A stretch of 64,000 nucleotides of DNA, from NCBI GenBank assembly GCA_951213105.1, contig OX578136.1, positions 155,441,178 to 155,505,177 on the forward strand, in the 5' to 3' direction. This document shows, piece after piece, positions 11,240-21,829 of this stretch. The position numbers were made by a program, and so were the translations under genes. Each line of letters begins with the position of its first letter. The stretch's first letter is position 1. Under the pieces are notes generated by a model. That model was not told where the DNA came from. It saw nothing but the letters and a program-made list of their open reading frames with translations, and ran no database searches. This DNA comes from Amaurobius ferox (taxonomy: Eukaryota; Arthropoda; Arachnida; Araneae; Amaurobiidae).

Positions 11240-14200
11240 TTGCCTGTCTCCCCCCCTCGGTGTCCTGGCACCCTCCCCCTTATGATACTTAACTTACTTC
11301 AGATAAACACCAACCACTGTCTTGCAGCCCATAACCACTTACTACAATTTGCTATAGAGAATCTCTATGATGTTGTGTGTATCCAAGAACCTTACCTCTC
11401 GGGGGGAAATTTTCTTTCCCCCCCTCGGGGCATTACTCAATACTGCTCATCTTCTAACAAGGCTGCCATCCTGATCCTTAACTCTAACCTTAAAACTTCC
11501 CTTAAATTCTGCTCCTCGTCTTTTGTGGCGGCTGAAGTTTTTATTCCCGGCCGTTCTCCCTTGATTATCATCTCACTTTATTTTCCCCCCCGTGCCCTTT
11601 TGCCTCCTCTTTTAAGCGAACTTTCGACTTTTGACTTCCTCCGTTCAGACGCTGTACTCCTTGGAGATTTTAATGCCAGGGCCCTGATGTGGGGATACGA
11701 CTTTATTGATCACCGGGGGTACGAGGTTATCGACTTTTGTCTTGAAAATAACTTCATTGTTCTCAATAACCCATCATGTGGTCCAACATTCAGTTCACAT
11801 TCTGGCAAAGGATTTCCAGATCTAACTTTAGTCACTGCCAACTTTCACGACAATATTCAAAATTGGGAAATTCTCCCAAGTGATTCACTTAGTGACCACC
11901 GTTACCTTAAAATTTCCATTAACCTTGCTCCCCCCTCCGATAACTCCTTTTACTTTAAAACTAATTACGGTCTTGGAAAATTTATTTTTAATTTTAAGCC
12001 CTTTATAAAACCACTTTCCGATCAGCTCAACCTAATTGAATCCCCTGCTATGCTTAACTCCTTCGTTGAAAATCTCATCAAAACCACCCAGACTTGTGCA
12101 TTTACCCATATCAAAAAGAAAAAATCCTCTCCCCGCCCTAAACTTAATTGGTGGAACAAAAATTTGGCCACCTTTCGCAACTTTGTGACTGCCCTTTACA
12201 AAAGAGTTAAATCACTTGAGAGAAATTCTGCTTCCTCGGAAATTATATCCGAGGCCAAAATTAAATTCAAACTGAACCGTGCCAAATACAAAAAATTAAT
12301 AAATAAATCTAAACTGGAATCCTGGAAAAACTTTTGTACTAACTGCTCTTCCAAATTCGGCACACAATTTAAATTCGCGTTCCAAAAATCCAATAAATTT
12401 AATAGTATCTCTCTTCAATTCCCTGACGAAATTAACTTAGATCATGACTCAAAAATACAACGTCTTTTGGACCACTATTTTAAAAACGATCCGTCATTTA
12501 CCGACTTCCCTTGGACTCCTGTTCCTACTGATGGTCTTGGATTGATTACGCATGGGGAGCTCTCCTTGGTCTTTAACAGCCTTCCCTCCCGAAAGGCCCC
12601 CGGACTTGACAACCTTGACTTTTCCATTTGGAAATCCCTTTTTCACTCTTATCCATTTTTATTTTTTAAAACTTTTAACCTCTGTTTTCAATTCTGCTTT
12701 TTTCCCCCGTGTCTAAAAACTGCTAAGGTCCTTTTTTTGAACAAACCCGGCAAAGACCCCGCACTTGTATCCTCCTATCGTCCCATATGTCTTCTCCCCA
12801 TTTTTGGCAAAATCTTAGAAAAATTATTTGCAAATAAATTAAACTTTTGGCTTTCCTCCTCGGGGGCTCTCCATCGAAATCAATTTGGTTTTAGAGAACT
12901 GACAAGCTGTGAAATGGCCGCCCATAGACTCATCGCCACTATAGAGGGTCTCAGACCGGGCAATTATGTTTCCCTTGCCACCGTGGACATCTGCGGAGCA
13001 TTTGACAACCTCAACTGGAATTTACTCCCCACCACCCTTGAAGATATTAATATGCCACAAGAATACAGATTATTCATTTATTCCTACCTTCACTCTCGTA
13101 CAATAACTTTTTCAGACGATATTACTACATCCATCAAATCTCTTTCTATTGGTGCTCCACAGGGTTCGGTATTATCCCCGATCCTGTGGAACATCTATTT
13201 CAACAAAATCCTCAAACTCAATAATGACAACATGTACATTCAGGCCTTCGCAGATGATCTTGCGGTGGTGACCTCTGCTCCCACCCTCCTAGAAACAACT
13301 CGCTCCTCCACCTCCAACCTTTTGACCTTGACCTCTTCCCTGTCCTCCCTGCTCCTCACAGTATCTCCTGAAAAGTCAAAATGCATAATTTTTAGCAAAA
13401 CCCGTTCAAAGCGTAAATATACCCCCAGGATTAAACTCCTTAACAAAAGTCTCAAAATTACCCGCCATCTCACCTTTCTTGGAATCGTCATTGACGACCG
13501 CCTTTCTTGGAGCCCTCACGTTTTTTATCTTAAAGAGAAATGCTTGAAGCTCTGTTCTACTTTTAGGAAAATCTCGGGAAACAGCTGGGGCGTAAACAAA
13601 TCTTTTTTAAAACTATGGTACCTATCTGTTATCGAGAAAATCATTACTTACGGGGCGGGCATTTGGGGCAAACACTTAACCGGGAATCAAATTTCTAAAC
13701 TCACTTCTTTGCAACGGATTTTCCTTTTGAAAATTTCCTCCGGTTTTAGAACAACTTCAAGTATCTCTCTCTATTCAATCACTGGTATCCCCCCTGTTCA
13801 CTTAGTCATCCAAAATTTATACAAAAAATTTCAATTCTGGCACTTAAAAAACAACCTTTTTCCCGCCTCTTCCCTCCCTTCCCCTTCAATTTTTGACTTC
13901 CACTGTCCCCTTTCCGCTCTCCCCCCCTCTCAACGCATTGTCACTCTCCCTGTCCTTGACCCTGTTTCATTTTCAAACACTTGCGTATACACAGACGGTT
14001 CTAAAATGGAAAACCATACGGGTTGTTCCATTTGTGTTTTTAAAAATGGTGTCCTCTCTGAGACCTTCTCCTTCAAACTCTGCGATGAGAATACAGTTTT
14101 CCAGGCCGAACTGACAGCTATTAAACATGCGATAAAATGGGCCCTTGATAACTCTACAAAAATAAACATATTCACTGACAGCCTTTCCTCAATTTTGGCG

Positions 14201-14812
14201 TTCAAATCTTACAAAAATAAATCTAACTTCCTCCGTGAAGTTAAACTTTTGGCAATTTCGGCTAAAAATTTAAACCTAATAAATATACTATGGATCAAAG
14301 CTCATACAGGCAACCTTGGAAATGAAACAGCAGATAAATTGGCAAAAGAAGCCACCATATCTGGATCCCCTGTCTCTGTCCCCCTCCCCTATTCTTTTTT
14401 ATCCTCCTTTTGTAAAAAGGAAATCAACAACTCTTGGCAACTCCTGCTTGATAACTATAGATCACCTCGCACTCATGATCCCTCTCGAATCTCCCTTTTC
14501 CTTCCTGTTGTTGATCCCCATTTCCAAATTTTTAATCGTTTCCTTATTTACTTTGTCACAGGCCATGGCCCCTTTTTAGATTATTTGAAATTCTTTAAAC
14601 ATAAATCTTCTTCTAACTGCCCATGCAACTCATACGGAGACGCCGACCATTATATTCACTCCTGTCCATTCACTAAAGACTTCCACCTTGTTAAACCTGC
14701 CCCCCTTTCTCGTGCTGTTTGGTTCTCCGGGGTCTGCCGTAACCCTGTATTACTTAACAAACTTAAAAACTGTGTTCTCGTTGCTAGAGATATCACAAAC
14801 CGGGTGAGATGA
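11240..14812 (+). CDS. LINE ORF2: AP-like endonuclease, reverse transcriptase, RNase H
   Basis: 1190 codons from the first ATG. The second ATG (11282, codon 15) is the likelier start, because the endonuclease fold begins right after it (LNLLQINTNHC). Endonuclease, about residues 15-240: IQEPY, LLGDFNA and SDHRYL motifs. RT, about 440-770: GKDPALVSSYRPICLL, NQFGFR, the A-motif DICGAFDNLNW, GAPQGSVLSP and the catalytic FADD at 670-673. RNase H, about 915-1040: D919 in YTDGS, E957 in FQAELTA, D980 in FTDSLSS, and an H/D pair in the AHTGNLGNETADKLA helix. The tail has a C-x1-C..H..C cluster near residue 1135. All catalytic residues I can check are present and there are no stops. Translation relative to ORF1 is probably by reinitiation or an internal entry, as the frames are separated by 212-254 bp. 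Confidence 0.92.
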   Translation: MPVSPPRCPGTLPLMILNLLQINTNHCLAAHNHLLQFAIENLYDVVCIQEPYLSGGNFLSPPRGITQYCSSSNKAAILILNSNLKTSLKFCSSSFVAAEVFIPGRSPLIIISLYFPPRALLPPLLSELSTFDFLRSDAVLLGDFNARALMWGYDFIDHRGYEVIDFCLENNFIVLNNPSCGPTFSSHSGKGFPDLTLVTANFHDNIQNWEILPSDSLSDHRYLKISINLAPPSDNSFYFKTNYGLGKFIFNFKPFIKPLSDQLNLIESPAMLNSFVENLIKTTQTCAFTHIKKKKSSPRPKLNWWNKNLATFRNFVTALYKRVKSLERNSASSEIISEAKIKFKLNRAKYKKLINKSKLESWKNFCTNCSSKFGTQFKFAFQKSNKFNSISLQFPDEINLDHDSKIQRLLDHYFKNDPSFTDFPWTPVPTDGLGLITHGELSLVFNSLPSRKAPGLDNLDFSIWKSLFHSYPFLFFKTFNLCFQFCFFPPCLKTAKVLFLNKPGKDPALVSSYRPICLLPIFGKILEKLFANKLNFWLSSSGALHRNQFGFRELTSCEMAAHRLIATIEGLRPGNYVSLATVDICGAFDNLNWNLLPTTLEDINMPQEYRLFIYSYLHSRTITFSDDITTSIKSLSIGAPQGSVLSPILWNIYFNKILKLNNDNMYIQAFADDLAVVTSAPTLLETTRSSTSNLLTLTSSLSSLLLTVSPEKSKCIIFSKTRSKRKYTPRIKLLNKSLKITRHLTFLGIVIDDRLSWSPHVFYLKEKCLKLCSTFRKISGNSWGVNKSFLKLWYLSVIEKIITYGAGIWGKHLTGNQISKLTSLQRIFLLKISSGFRTTSSISLYSITGIPPVHLVIQNLYKKFQFWHLKNNLFPASSLPSPSIFDFHCPLSALPPSQRIVTLPVLDPVSFSNTCVYTDGSKMENHTGCSICVFKNGVLSETFSFKLCDENTVFQAELTAIKHAIKWALDNSTKINIFTDSLSSILAFKSYKNKSNFLREVKLLAISAKNLNLINILWIKAHTGNLGNETADKLAKEATISGSPVSVPLPYSFLSSFCKKEINNSWQLLLDNYRSPRTHDPSRISLFLPVVDPHFQIFNRFLIYFVTGHGPFLDYLKFFKHKSSSNCPCNSYGDADHYIHSCPFTKDFHLVKPAPLSRAVWFSGVCRNPVLLNKLKNCVLVARDITNRVR

Positions 14813-15144
14813 GTTTATGTGACTTGCTTTCCCCCTCTTCCCCTTGGTGATCCTCCCCCTTTTTTTTTTTTTTTTTTCGTTTTCTTTTGCTGCTCCTGGG
14901 TATCCCTTTCGCATTGTTTGTCTGTGTGTTATTATATTGTGATACCCCTTTCTGTCTTTGCTTGTGTATTTTTTGTTCGTCGCCCTCCGTATCTTGTCTT
15001 TGCTTGTCTTGTTGTAACTTATTGTGTTGTGATTCAATTTTAATATGTGTTGTAATTTCTTGAATCAAAAATAAAGTTCCCGGCCACACACTTAGCTACA
15101 GTAAACCTTCGGGTCTGTCGTGTGGTCTGGGTTTCCAACATCCA

Positions 15145-15229
15145 ACACTATAGCACCCGGCCATCCAAATGGATGCTCAAGTCCTTGTTGACGAGCCGGA
15201 CGGCCTGGGTTTTCAACACACTATAGCAC
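15145..15229. repeat. Repeated target-site block with a 59-bp insert
   Basis: Two further copies of the LINE target (acactatagcac at 15145-15156 and acacactatagcac at 15216-15229) bracket a short segment. That segment begins ccggcc and ends ggacggcctgggttttcaac. Its 3' end resembles both the LINE tail and the SINE tail. It looks like a tiny extra retro-insertion at the same target. Confidence 0.6.
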
Positions 15230-15236
15230 AGTGCAT

Positions 15237-15540
15237 GGGCGCGGTAGCCCAGTGGTTAGAGTGCAGGAATTGCACTCAGTAGACCTGAGTTCGATTCCCT
15301 CCGCTGCCAAATTGCTGCAGTGTTCAAGCGGAGTACGATCATGTTAAACATGTGGGTCCGTAAGTCCTTCCGAGAGGTTGGTGGTAGGGGAAGGAGGGTA
15401 CGGTCCCTGTGGATGCCCCCCCCCCCACTGGGTTCTGGTCTAAATTGGGTGGCACTTCCCAATTTAGACCAGAAGATTGCCATCCAAAAGGCTATCTTAC
15501 ACCTTTCTGGTAGGTCAGACGGTCTGGTTCTCAACAACAA
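15237..15540 (+). mobile_element. tRNA-derived SINE, copy 1
   Basis: Begins gggcgcggtagcccagtggt, with an A-box-like TAGCCCAGTGGTTAGAG and a B-box-like GAGTTCGATTCC about 35 bp later. These are RNA polymerase III promoter elements from a tRNA ancestor. A body of about 200 bp follows, and the copy ends ggtctggttctcaacaacaa. It is older than copies 2 and 3: several substitutions, a C-run at 15417-15427 and a small internal duplication of a 'ttagacc' segment. A diverged repeat of the preceding cactatagcac...cat sequence after it (cactaaagaacat) may be its target duplication. Confidence 0.8.
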
Positions 15541-15545
15541 CACTA

Positions 15546-17340
15546 AAGAACATAAATGCAAACCCCAGAAACTTTAAACTTAACCAGTAAAACAGAAATA
15601 AGTTTAGTATGTTCAAGAGATATTCTTTCACTATGCTCCTAAATAAAAACAAAGTAATCAATTGAACAGTGAGAGATGGCCAGATCCACTTGATTTACAA
15701 CCCATTTGTATTTTGCTAATGAAGTTGAACATACTGAGAATAATATACAAAAATAAAAATTTAACCAATGTACACAACAGACCATAACAAAGAAAATTTT
15801 TCTGTCTATAAATGGGTAGTTCTGATAATTTTTAAAAGCACCAAAATATTTAAATTAAAATAATCTTAATACATAAATCCATTGATTAATTGAGATTTTG
15901 CATTAATACATGACAAAATTTTGAGCTTTAGTGGCAACGGTCTTCTTGATGATGATAATTTCATGCTGTTCTGCATATAAGTGTAAACAAAAATATGTTT
16001 CCATGGTAAAAATGAAATATTTGGAGTTGACTTATCAGCCAGTATTCTATTCAGCCGTGCTACACTTTTTTGTTTTATTTTAATACTTTAAGGAGCATGT
16101 AAGTTTTTATTTAAATAAATATTAAGAAATACTTTAAACACAGAATAATAGGTGATTTATTTTGTGAAATATAATTAGCCAATGAAAATGAGCAGTTTCG
16201 ATTTAAATAATATCTGTGGTTTAATTTCTGATTTTAATCTGATTCACATATTACTTGTGCAGGAACTTATTTAAGACATATGAGGGCTATAAGATTGCAT
16301 AGTAGCTTATGCTTATATTCCCAGAGAAAAAAAAAGACAAAAGGAAAATAAAAAAGGGAATAGGTCATGAGGGATGTATTTTAAAATCACTCTGATTAAA
16401 AAACATTTATTGGTTTACAGAAAGTACATTTTCTCATGATACTTATAAATATAAAATTATTTCTATCTCTTGTTTCTTGTGGAACATTTGAATTTTGATC
16501 CCAGAATAAAATTGATATTCTGCCAAGTAATTAGCTTTTTTAAAAGACATTGTGCTAACTGTGGGGAAATTAAATTTTCTAATATTTTGATGTCTATGAT
16601 TTTTTTCAGATTTAAAGAAAATGTGCAATATCACGAGAATGGTGTGGGTTAACATTTTATAAATGGTGTCATTTGCTTCAAAAATTATATAACTATTGAT
16701 TTAACATTTTTTTTTTTCAAATTTTTGACTAGAAAATTTGAATAATTGAGAGTTTTCTATTTGATCTTGCTGAAAACCTATAGCTTTCTTATCAATTCAA
16801 ATATTCATACCATACTTTAGCCAAAGTCCCTAATTTGTTTAAGAGATATAGAAAACTTGGTCAAACAGCTGTCCAACTTAATCTCAAATTACAATACTTT
16901 GTTTGCAACAGCATAAACAGTGGATATCGAAGTTGATACTGTCAGCATAAGCAGCTGTTTTCTCTATTACTAATAAGTATTTTAATTTTAGATTGTTCAA
17001 GAGATATCATGTCTACAGACTTATAATAAAATTAAAAATACACATATAATAAAAAATTGTTGATTCATGTTAATGGACACCTAAAAGGTATAAATCCATC
17101 AAAATACATGTGTTGGATTTTTGTCCCCGTCACAATAATACTTTTCTTTACTATGTAATGTACAAAAGTAGTAAAAAAAGAAAAAAAAATGAATACAGAA
17201 TACAATTTACCTTTGCCTTATTTAAAAATTAATTAGAACACTTCCACTGAGCCCAAAACCACACTTGGAGAAACACTGCACATAACAGCAACACAAATAC
17301 GTTTTATGAAATTAAACTAAATGAGAAAATTATCAATTAA
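15546..17340. other. PCID2 intron, mostly featureless
   Basis: AT-rich with no exon or gene. Only 17100-17195 stands out: 'gtcacaataatacttttctt' followed by a short inverted pair and 'agtaaaaa'. It resembles the 3' tail of the repeat ending near 53605. Confidence 0.45.
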
Positions 17341-17345
17341 CTTAC

Positions 17346-17471
17346 ACTTTCTTGAATAAATTTCTGTAGATAATAGTTTTGAGCTTTTCTAAAACTAAAC
17401 GAATTCCCCACTTAATGAAAAAATCTTCAGAAGCATCCAATGCTTTCCCAAATCTTTGAAGATCTCCATCT
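17346..17471 (-). CDS. PCID2: PCID2 exon, core PCI domain
   Basis: 126 bp between ttttgcag and gtaagt. Reads (K)DGDLQRFGKALDASEDFFIK, then WGIRLVLEKLKTIIYRNLF and KKV. It aligns closely with vertebrate PCID2 (..[42 protein letters not shown]). The LEKLK.[9 protein letters not shown] block is the diagnostic stretch that identified the gene. It enters after two bases of the 25028-25101 exon and leaves with two bases for 6785-6851; phases agree on both sides. Confidence 0.95.
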
Positions 17472-17736
17472 CTGCAAAAGGGGAAAATATCAATGATCTT
17501 AACTGCAAAACTCTATAAGTAAGCAATATGTTTTCGCTAGTAATATTATGCACACTAAAGATATTCTGAAATGCAAATATGAATTCAGGGTCATACTCAA
17601 TTTTGAAGAACCTAAATTAACTTAAAACATTTCAATTTGTGATTTAAACTGAAATAGCTGAAGAAAAAAAAAATCAAAAATATATTTATTAATTTAAACT
17701 TATTTTAATAAAGATACAACATTCAACTGCATAACA

Positions 17737-19325
17737 CACTGACTTCCAAAAGTTAAGCACGCAATGCAAATTTTCATTTTACGAATTTGAATGCGAGTGG
17801 CTGAAAATCACTGAGGATGCAGGTGGCAGTATGCAAATAACGTATGTTATAGGCAATCACGATTGACTATCTGGATATATGCTAATTAGGCAGTTGTTGA
17901 AGATGCCAGCATTCTGAAGGGTTTGAGGAGGTGCATTTAAAAGCTGATACGAAGTGTTTATAACTTTTGTAGGATAATTTTTGATGATATTCGTGTTTCT
18001 ATGGCTGAAAGAAGACAAATGACAGATTGGCGTACTGTCAGACGCATTGAAGCAGGACAGTCAATCAAAGATGTTGCTATTTTCTTTGGCGTTGATCATT
18101 CGGTAATTTCTTGATTATGGAAACAATTCCAAACACGTCAAACAGTTGTCTGGAGATCTGTGCCCGGTCGTCCAAGGGTTACTTTTCCTTCTGATGATCA
18201 GTATATTGCTATAGTAGCTCAGAAAAATCAACGAGCAACCTCCACAACTGTTACATCCATGGTTGCAGCAGCATTTGGCAAGACAATATCTGCCAGTACT
18301 GTATACCGAAAGCTCCACGTGAAGGGACTGTACGTCCAAGTACCACGTTTTTGTGTTCCACTAACCGTCCAAACCAGAGGGGCAAGATTAAAATGGTGTC
18401 ATCAACGTGTCAATTGGACTGTCTCAGATTGGTGCAACGTCCTGTTCAAGGACGAGTCCAGATTTTCCCTAGAATCAGATGATAAGCGTGCAAAGGTCTG
18501 GGAAGAATGAGGCATACACAATCAGGCCAAGAACATCATGCATTCAGAGGTGGTAGCATCACGGTGTGGGCTGGAATTTCAATGGGATATCTCGCAGAGC
18601 TGCACATCTTTAAAGGCGGTTCTGTAATGGCTGCACGGTATCAGGATGAAGGCATAGAGCCCATTGTGAGACTCTATGCTGCAGTAGTTGGTCCCGAAAG
18701 CCCAGACCATCCGGCTCGTCCTTGGACTTAGAGCATCTGAATGAATGGTCGGGCAGTAGTTGGTCCGTATTTCCTCTTTATGGACAATAATGCCCGTCCC
18801 CATCGAGCTAACACCATTGACGAATACCTGGAAAGTGAGGGCATTTTCGTATGGAGTGGTCGGCGTATTACCCCGACCTTAATCCCATTGAAAACCTTTG
18901 GGATGCCCTCAGGCATGCTGTCTCTGAATGTTTATCTCCTCCAGCCAGTCTCAGAGAGTTGGAAACTGCTCTATTGGAGGAATGGCCATTGCTCGCATTT
19001 GCGATGGTTGATCACTAAATTGAAAGCATGGAAAATCATTGTAAAGTTTGTGTGAAGGTCCGGGATGGTCACATACCATATTAATGCAAGTTTTGTTTGA
19101 TTTGTTTGCCTTTAAACATCATTTTGCTAATGACCCAAATGTGACATCATCATATAACTTACGAAAAGTAAATTTTTTTTTTCTTTTCATCTTTGTACAT
19201 AATTCTTGTTTTCTTTAATGCATAAACACATTTGCTACCTTCATGTATAATATTGAGTTAATCAAAGCTTTACTTTTCCATTTTTGTTGATTTTACCATC
19301 CGTGCTTAACTTTTGGAAGCCAGTG
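17737..19325 (+). mobile_element. Tc1-like transposon, inactive
   Basis: About 1.59 kb with inverted ends CACTG(A/G)CTTCCAAAAGTTAAGCACG (17737 on, and the RC ending at 19325). TA occurs close outside both ends. It encloses a decayed transposase at 18001-19055. Size, ends and protein agree with the Tc1/mariner superfamily. Confidence 0.85.
18001..19055 (+). pseudogene. Tc1-like transposase, broken by stops and frameshifts
   Basis: Starts MAERRQMTDWRTVRRIEAGQ, a paired-type helix-turn-helix DNA-binding N-terminus. An in-frame TGA sits at codon 38 (18112). The frame then continues to 18510 and includes the first catalytic region, FKDESRFSLESD. After a frameshift near 18505, GGSITVWAGIS is readable (about 18555). 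FMDNNARPHRA with the second catalytic Asp lies at about 18780. A third region near 18865-18905 reads PDLNPIENLWDAL in yet another frame. A DDD triad spaced as in Tc1 can be recognised but is spread over several frames, so no protein is made. Confidence 0.85.
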
Positions 19326-21829
19326 CAGAAATATGCATATAACAAAGAAAATTGTAAAAAATAGCAGGGTGGTTACAAATCATGGATTGAGTACAAAACA
19401 AGTAACAGAGAGCATAACTGTCGAAAAACTGTTACATTGAACTTTTTATATTCTGCTCTGCCGATGGCGCTAATGATGTTTTGAATTGGGTGAGCTGACA
19501 GAATTGCCACTTACAAAAGATATATTGCGCAAAAAACATTTCCTTGACGTCACTCCTAACACATGTTGCTGGGACTTTGAGAAACGAAAGCCAGAGATGA
19601 AAAAGAACTGCCGATCAGTGAACAGTATGGATCTAAGATCACTGTAAAGATTATTAGTGATTTGTAAATATGTAACATAAGTGTGTAGTGAAATTATATG
19701 ATCTAAAAAATGAAAACCGACTCGGCTAATAATTTGAGATATCTTTATTTTAATTAAATTTAAGTATTTTCAGCCACGACAGAACCGATAGAAGTGCTCA
19801 AATACTGTCATCAATCTGCTGCTTCCCCGGGAATCTAAGGTAGGATATTTTATATTTTCAATTTTAAGTATCGATGAGAATAATAGAATCCTATAGAAGG
19901 AATTTGTAATGAATTCTTTCACGACAATAACAATAAGCATAACAATCTTTGATTTTGTGATAGTAATATGAAATTTAGCAAACTGGTAGTATTTTATTGA
20001 GAATAAAAAGATATATATGCTGTTACTAGAAGTCATTTATCATTCACCATCTTGAAAAGTGACACTTAAAAACAGTTTGTTTTTTTCTATTACCTTATAA
20101 ACCATTCATTGTATCAAAATTTTTATTACTAAGCTGTCTCTCATGACCCAAAACTGAAGTAAAGCAGTTTATCTAACTATATACACAATTGCTAACTGAA
20201 ATGTTTTTGTTATGAAAGAAGTAAAATAATCAAATTATTAAATAATTAATATATAAGAGAGGCTAGTAACTTGTATAATTGTACAAGTTATACAAAACAA
20301 ATAGAAAATTCTGTCTGATCTGCAAAGTTTTTGACATTGACCTTTCTTCATACATTTTAGCAGTATTTGATCTTTGACCTTAAATATTTTAGTACATAAT
20401 CAAAATTTAAAACTCAGGTTTTGTCATGACCTAAAACATGATTAGTTCAAGCTATGTACAAAATTTCAATCAAATCAGTTGAAATTTACTATGTCAACAA
20501 AATTTTCGCACATAATTAGATTTGAGTTGGTGTTAAGGTAGCTATTCTCAAAACTGACTTCATTTCACTCTTAAAGACAAAAGATGGCTTTCTTTGTATC
20601 CATAACCATTTTTTTATAATTAGACAGATTAAAATTAGTATTTATATCTACAGACTTTCACTGATCAGTTATTTTTGTAATACTTCTCTTCTTTTATGCT
20701 TCAGATTCTAAGATCTTACTATGAGTCAAAATGAGTGAATGAATATTCATTTTAATATCTCGTGAACATCACTTTAATATGTGTATAGTGGAGACAAGTT
20801 GGAATTTATTTTCATAATTTTGAATTGATGGATTTATATAATACATAAATTTAATATCCTTTAGTAAGTGTAAATTTCAGATACAATGAACTATTTACAA
20901 GATTATTGAAGAAACATTTTACTAAGATGGTGGCTGAAAAAGATTATATAGAGTGGCACTATATCCAATCTTATTTGCCAAAAGAACTATACTAATGTAT
21001 CAAATTTCATGTTAGTATAAAAGTGAACAATTTTTACAGAAAATTGAGCTAATCAACTCTCCTGTAAGAATTTTTTTAACACAAGGAAAAATATTTAAAA
21101 TATAAGGCAAGTGCTCAATAAATCTGCTATGCATATACTATATAAATCTGACAAGGTATCATTGAATAAGTGAATATGTGTGTTGGAAAAAAGTAAACTG
21201 ATTGAACCGAAAATTCAATATTTTACTTAAATTAGCTTTTAACAATGGTACACTAAATGCTTTTATAAAAAAGATGCTAGTATTTTCAATACACAAATTT
21301 AAAATTAAAAAATAGCAAACACAATGAAGATGAAGATTGCTTTCCACATATTCAAGATTCAAAATAAAATCTGGTGTGGGTAGCACATAACTTTCCCTCT
21401 ATAATGCAATGACATTACTTCTTTCTCAGAAAAATAATAATGTAGAAGATACAGAACACAATGCCTTTGGTATCTAATTAAAACCATGTAAATTGAAATT
21501 GGGCACTTCAGGCAACTTATGAGTCCAAACAGAATGACTTAGTCATACTCATGTTTAAAATTCCTATCAAAATGCAATTGACAGTAATATCCTGTGTAAT
21601 AAATGACTACTGTCAAATTCTTTGGTGTCAAAATATAAAACTATTACAAAAAACATCAACTCTTATGAATAGTAGAATTGTCCTTCTTTGATGTTCAAAT
21701 TTAATTGATTAGGTGATAATTTATCATAATTTTGGAAAGAAAAATTGCATGATTTAAGTAAATTTTTTACAGTGGATACTATTTATAGTGCCATCTATAT
21801 ATACTAATTGCCAAGTGTCTGCTGTCACA
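19326..21829. other. PCID2 intron, no gene seen
   Basis: AT-rich sequence. 20280-20560 has the look of an old interspersed repeat ('caaaatttcaatcaaatcag') but I cannot place it. Open frames at 19770-20036 and 21159-21386 lack any recognisable domain. Confidence 0.4.

Larger units (their letters stand above)
8050..15215 (+). mobile_element. Full-length LINE with RNase H (I/R1/LOA-like), two intact ORFs
   Basis: About 7.17 kb. A 14-bp target repeat, acacactatagcac, precedes it (8036-8049) and follows it (15216-15229). A further 12-bp copy at 15145-15156 means the true 3' end could be 15144, with 15157-15215 a separate small insertion. Order: long 5' UTR with two tandem monomers, gag-like ORF1, about 0.25-kb spacer, ORF2 with endonuclease, RT and RNase H, then a 3' UTR with AATAAA at 15070. 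It ends in ggtctgggtttccaac rather than poly(A). Both ORFs are uninterrupted, so the copy is recent and possibly competent. The endonuclease-RT-RNase H order suits the I superfamily; the exact clade needs a phylogeny. Confidence 0.85.

Noticed and set aside
15237..15310. tRNA gene
   Set aside because: A and B boxes are present, but the sequence is the head of a dispersed SINE with target duplications. The cloverleaf pairings are not kept.
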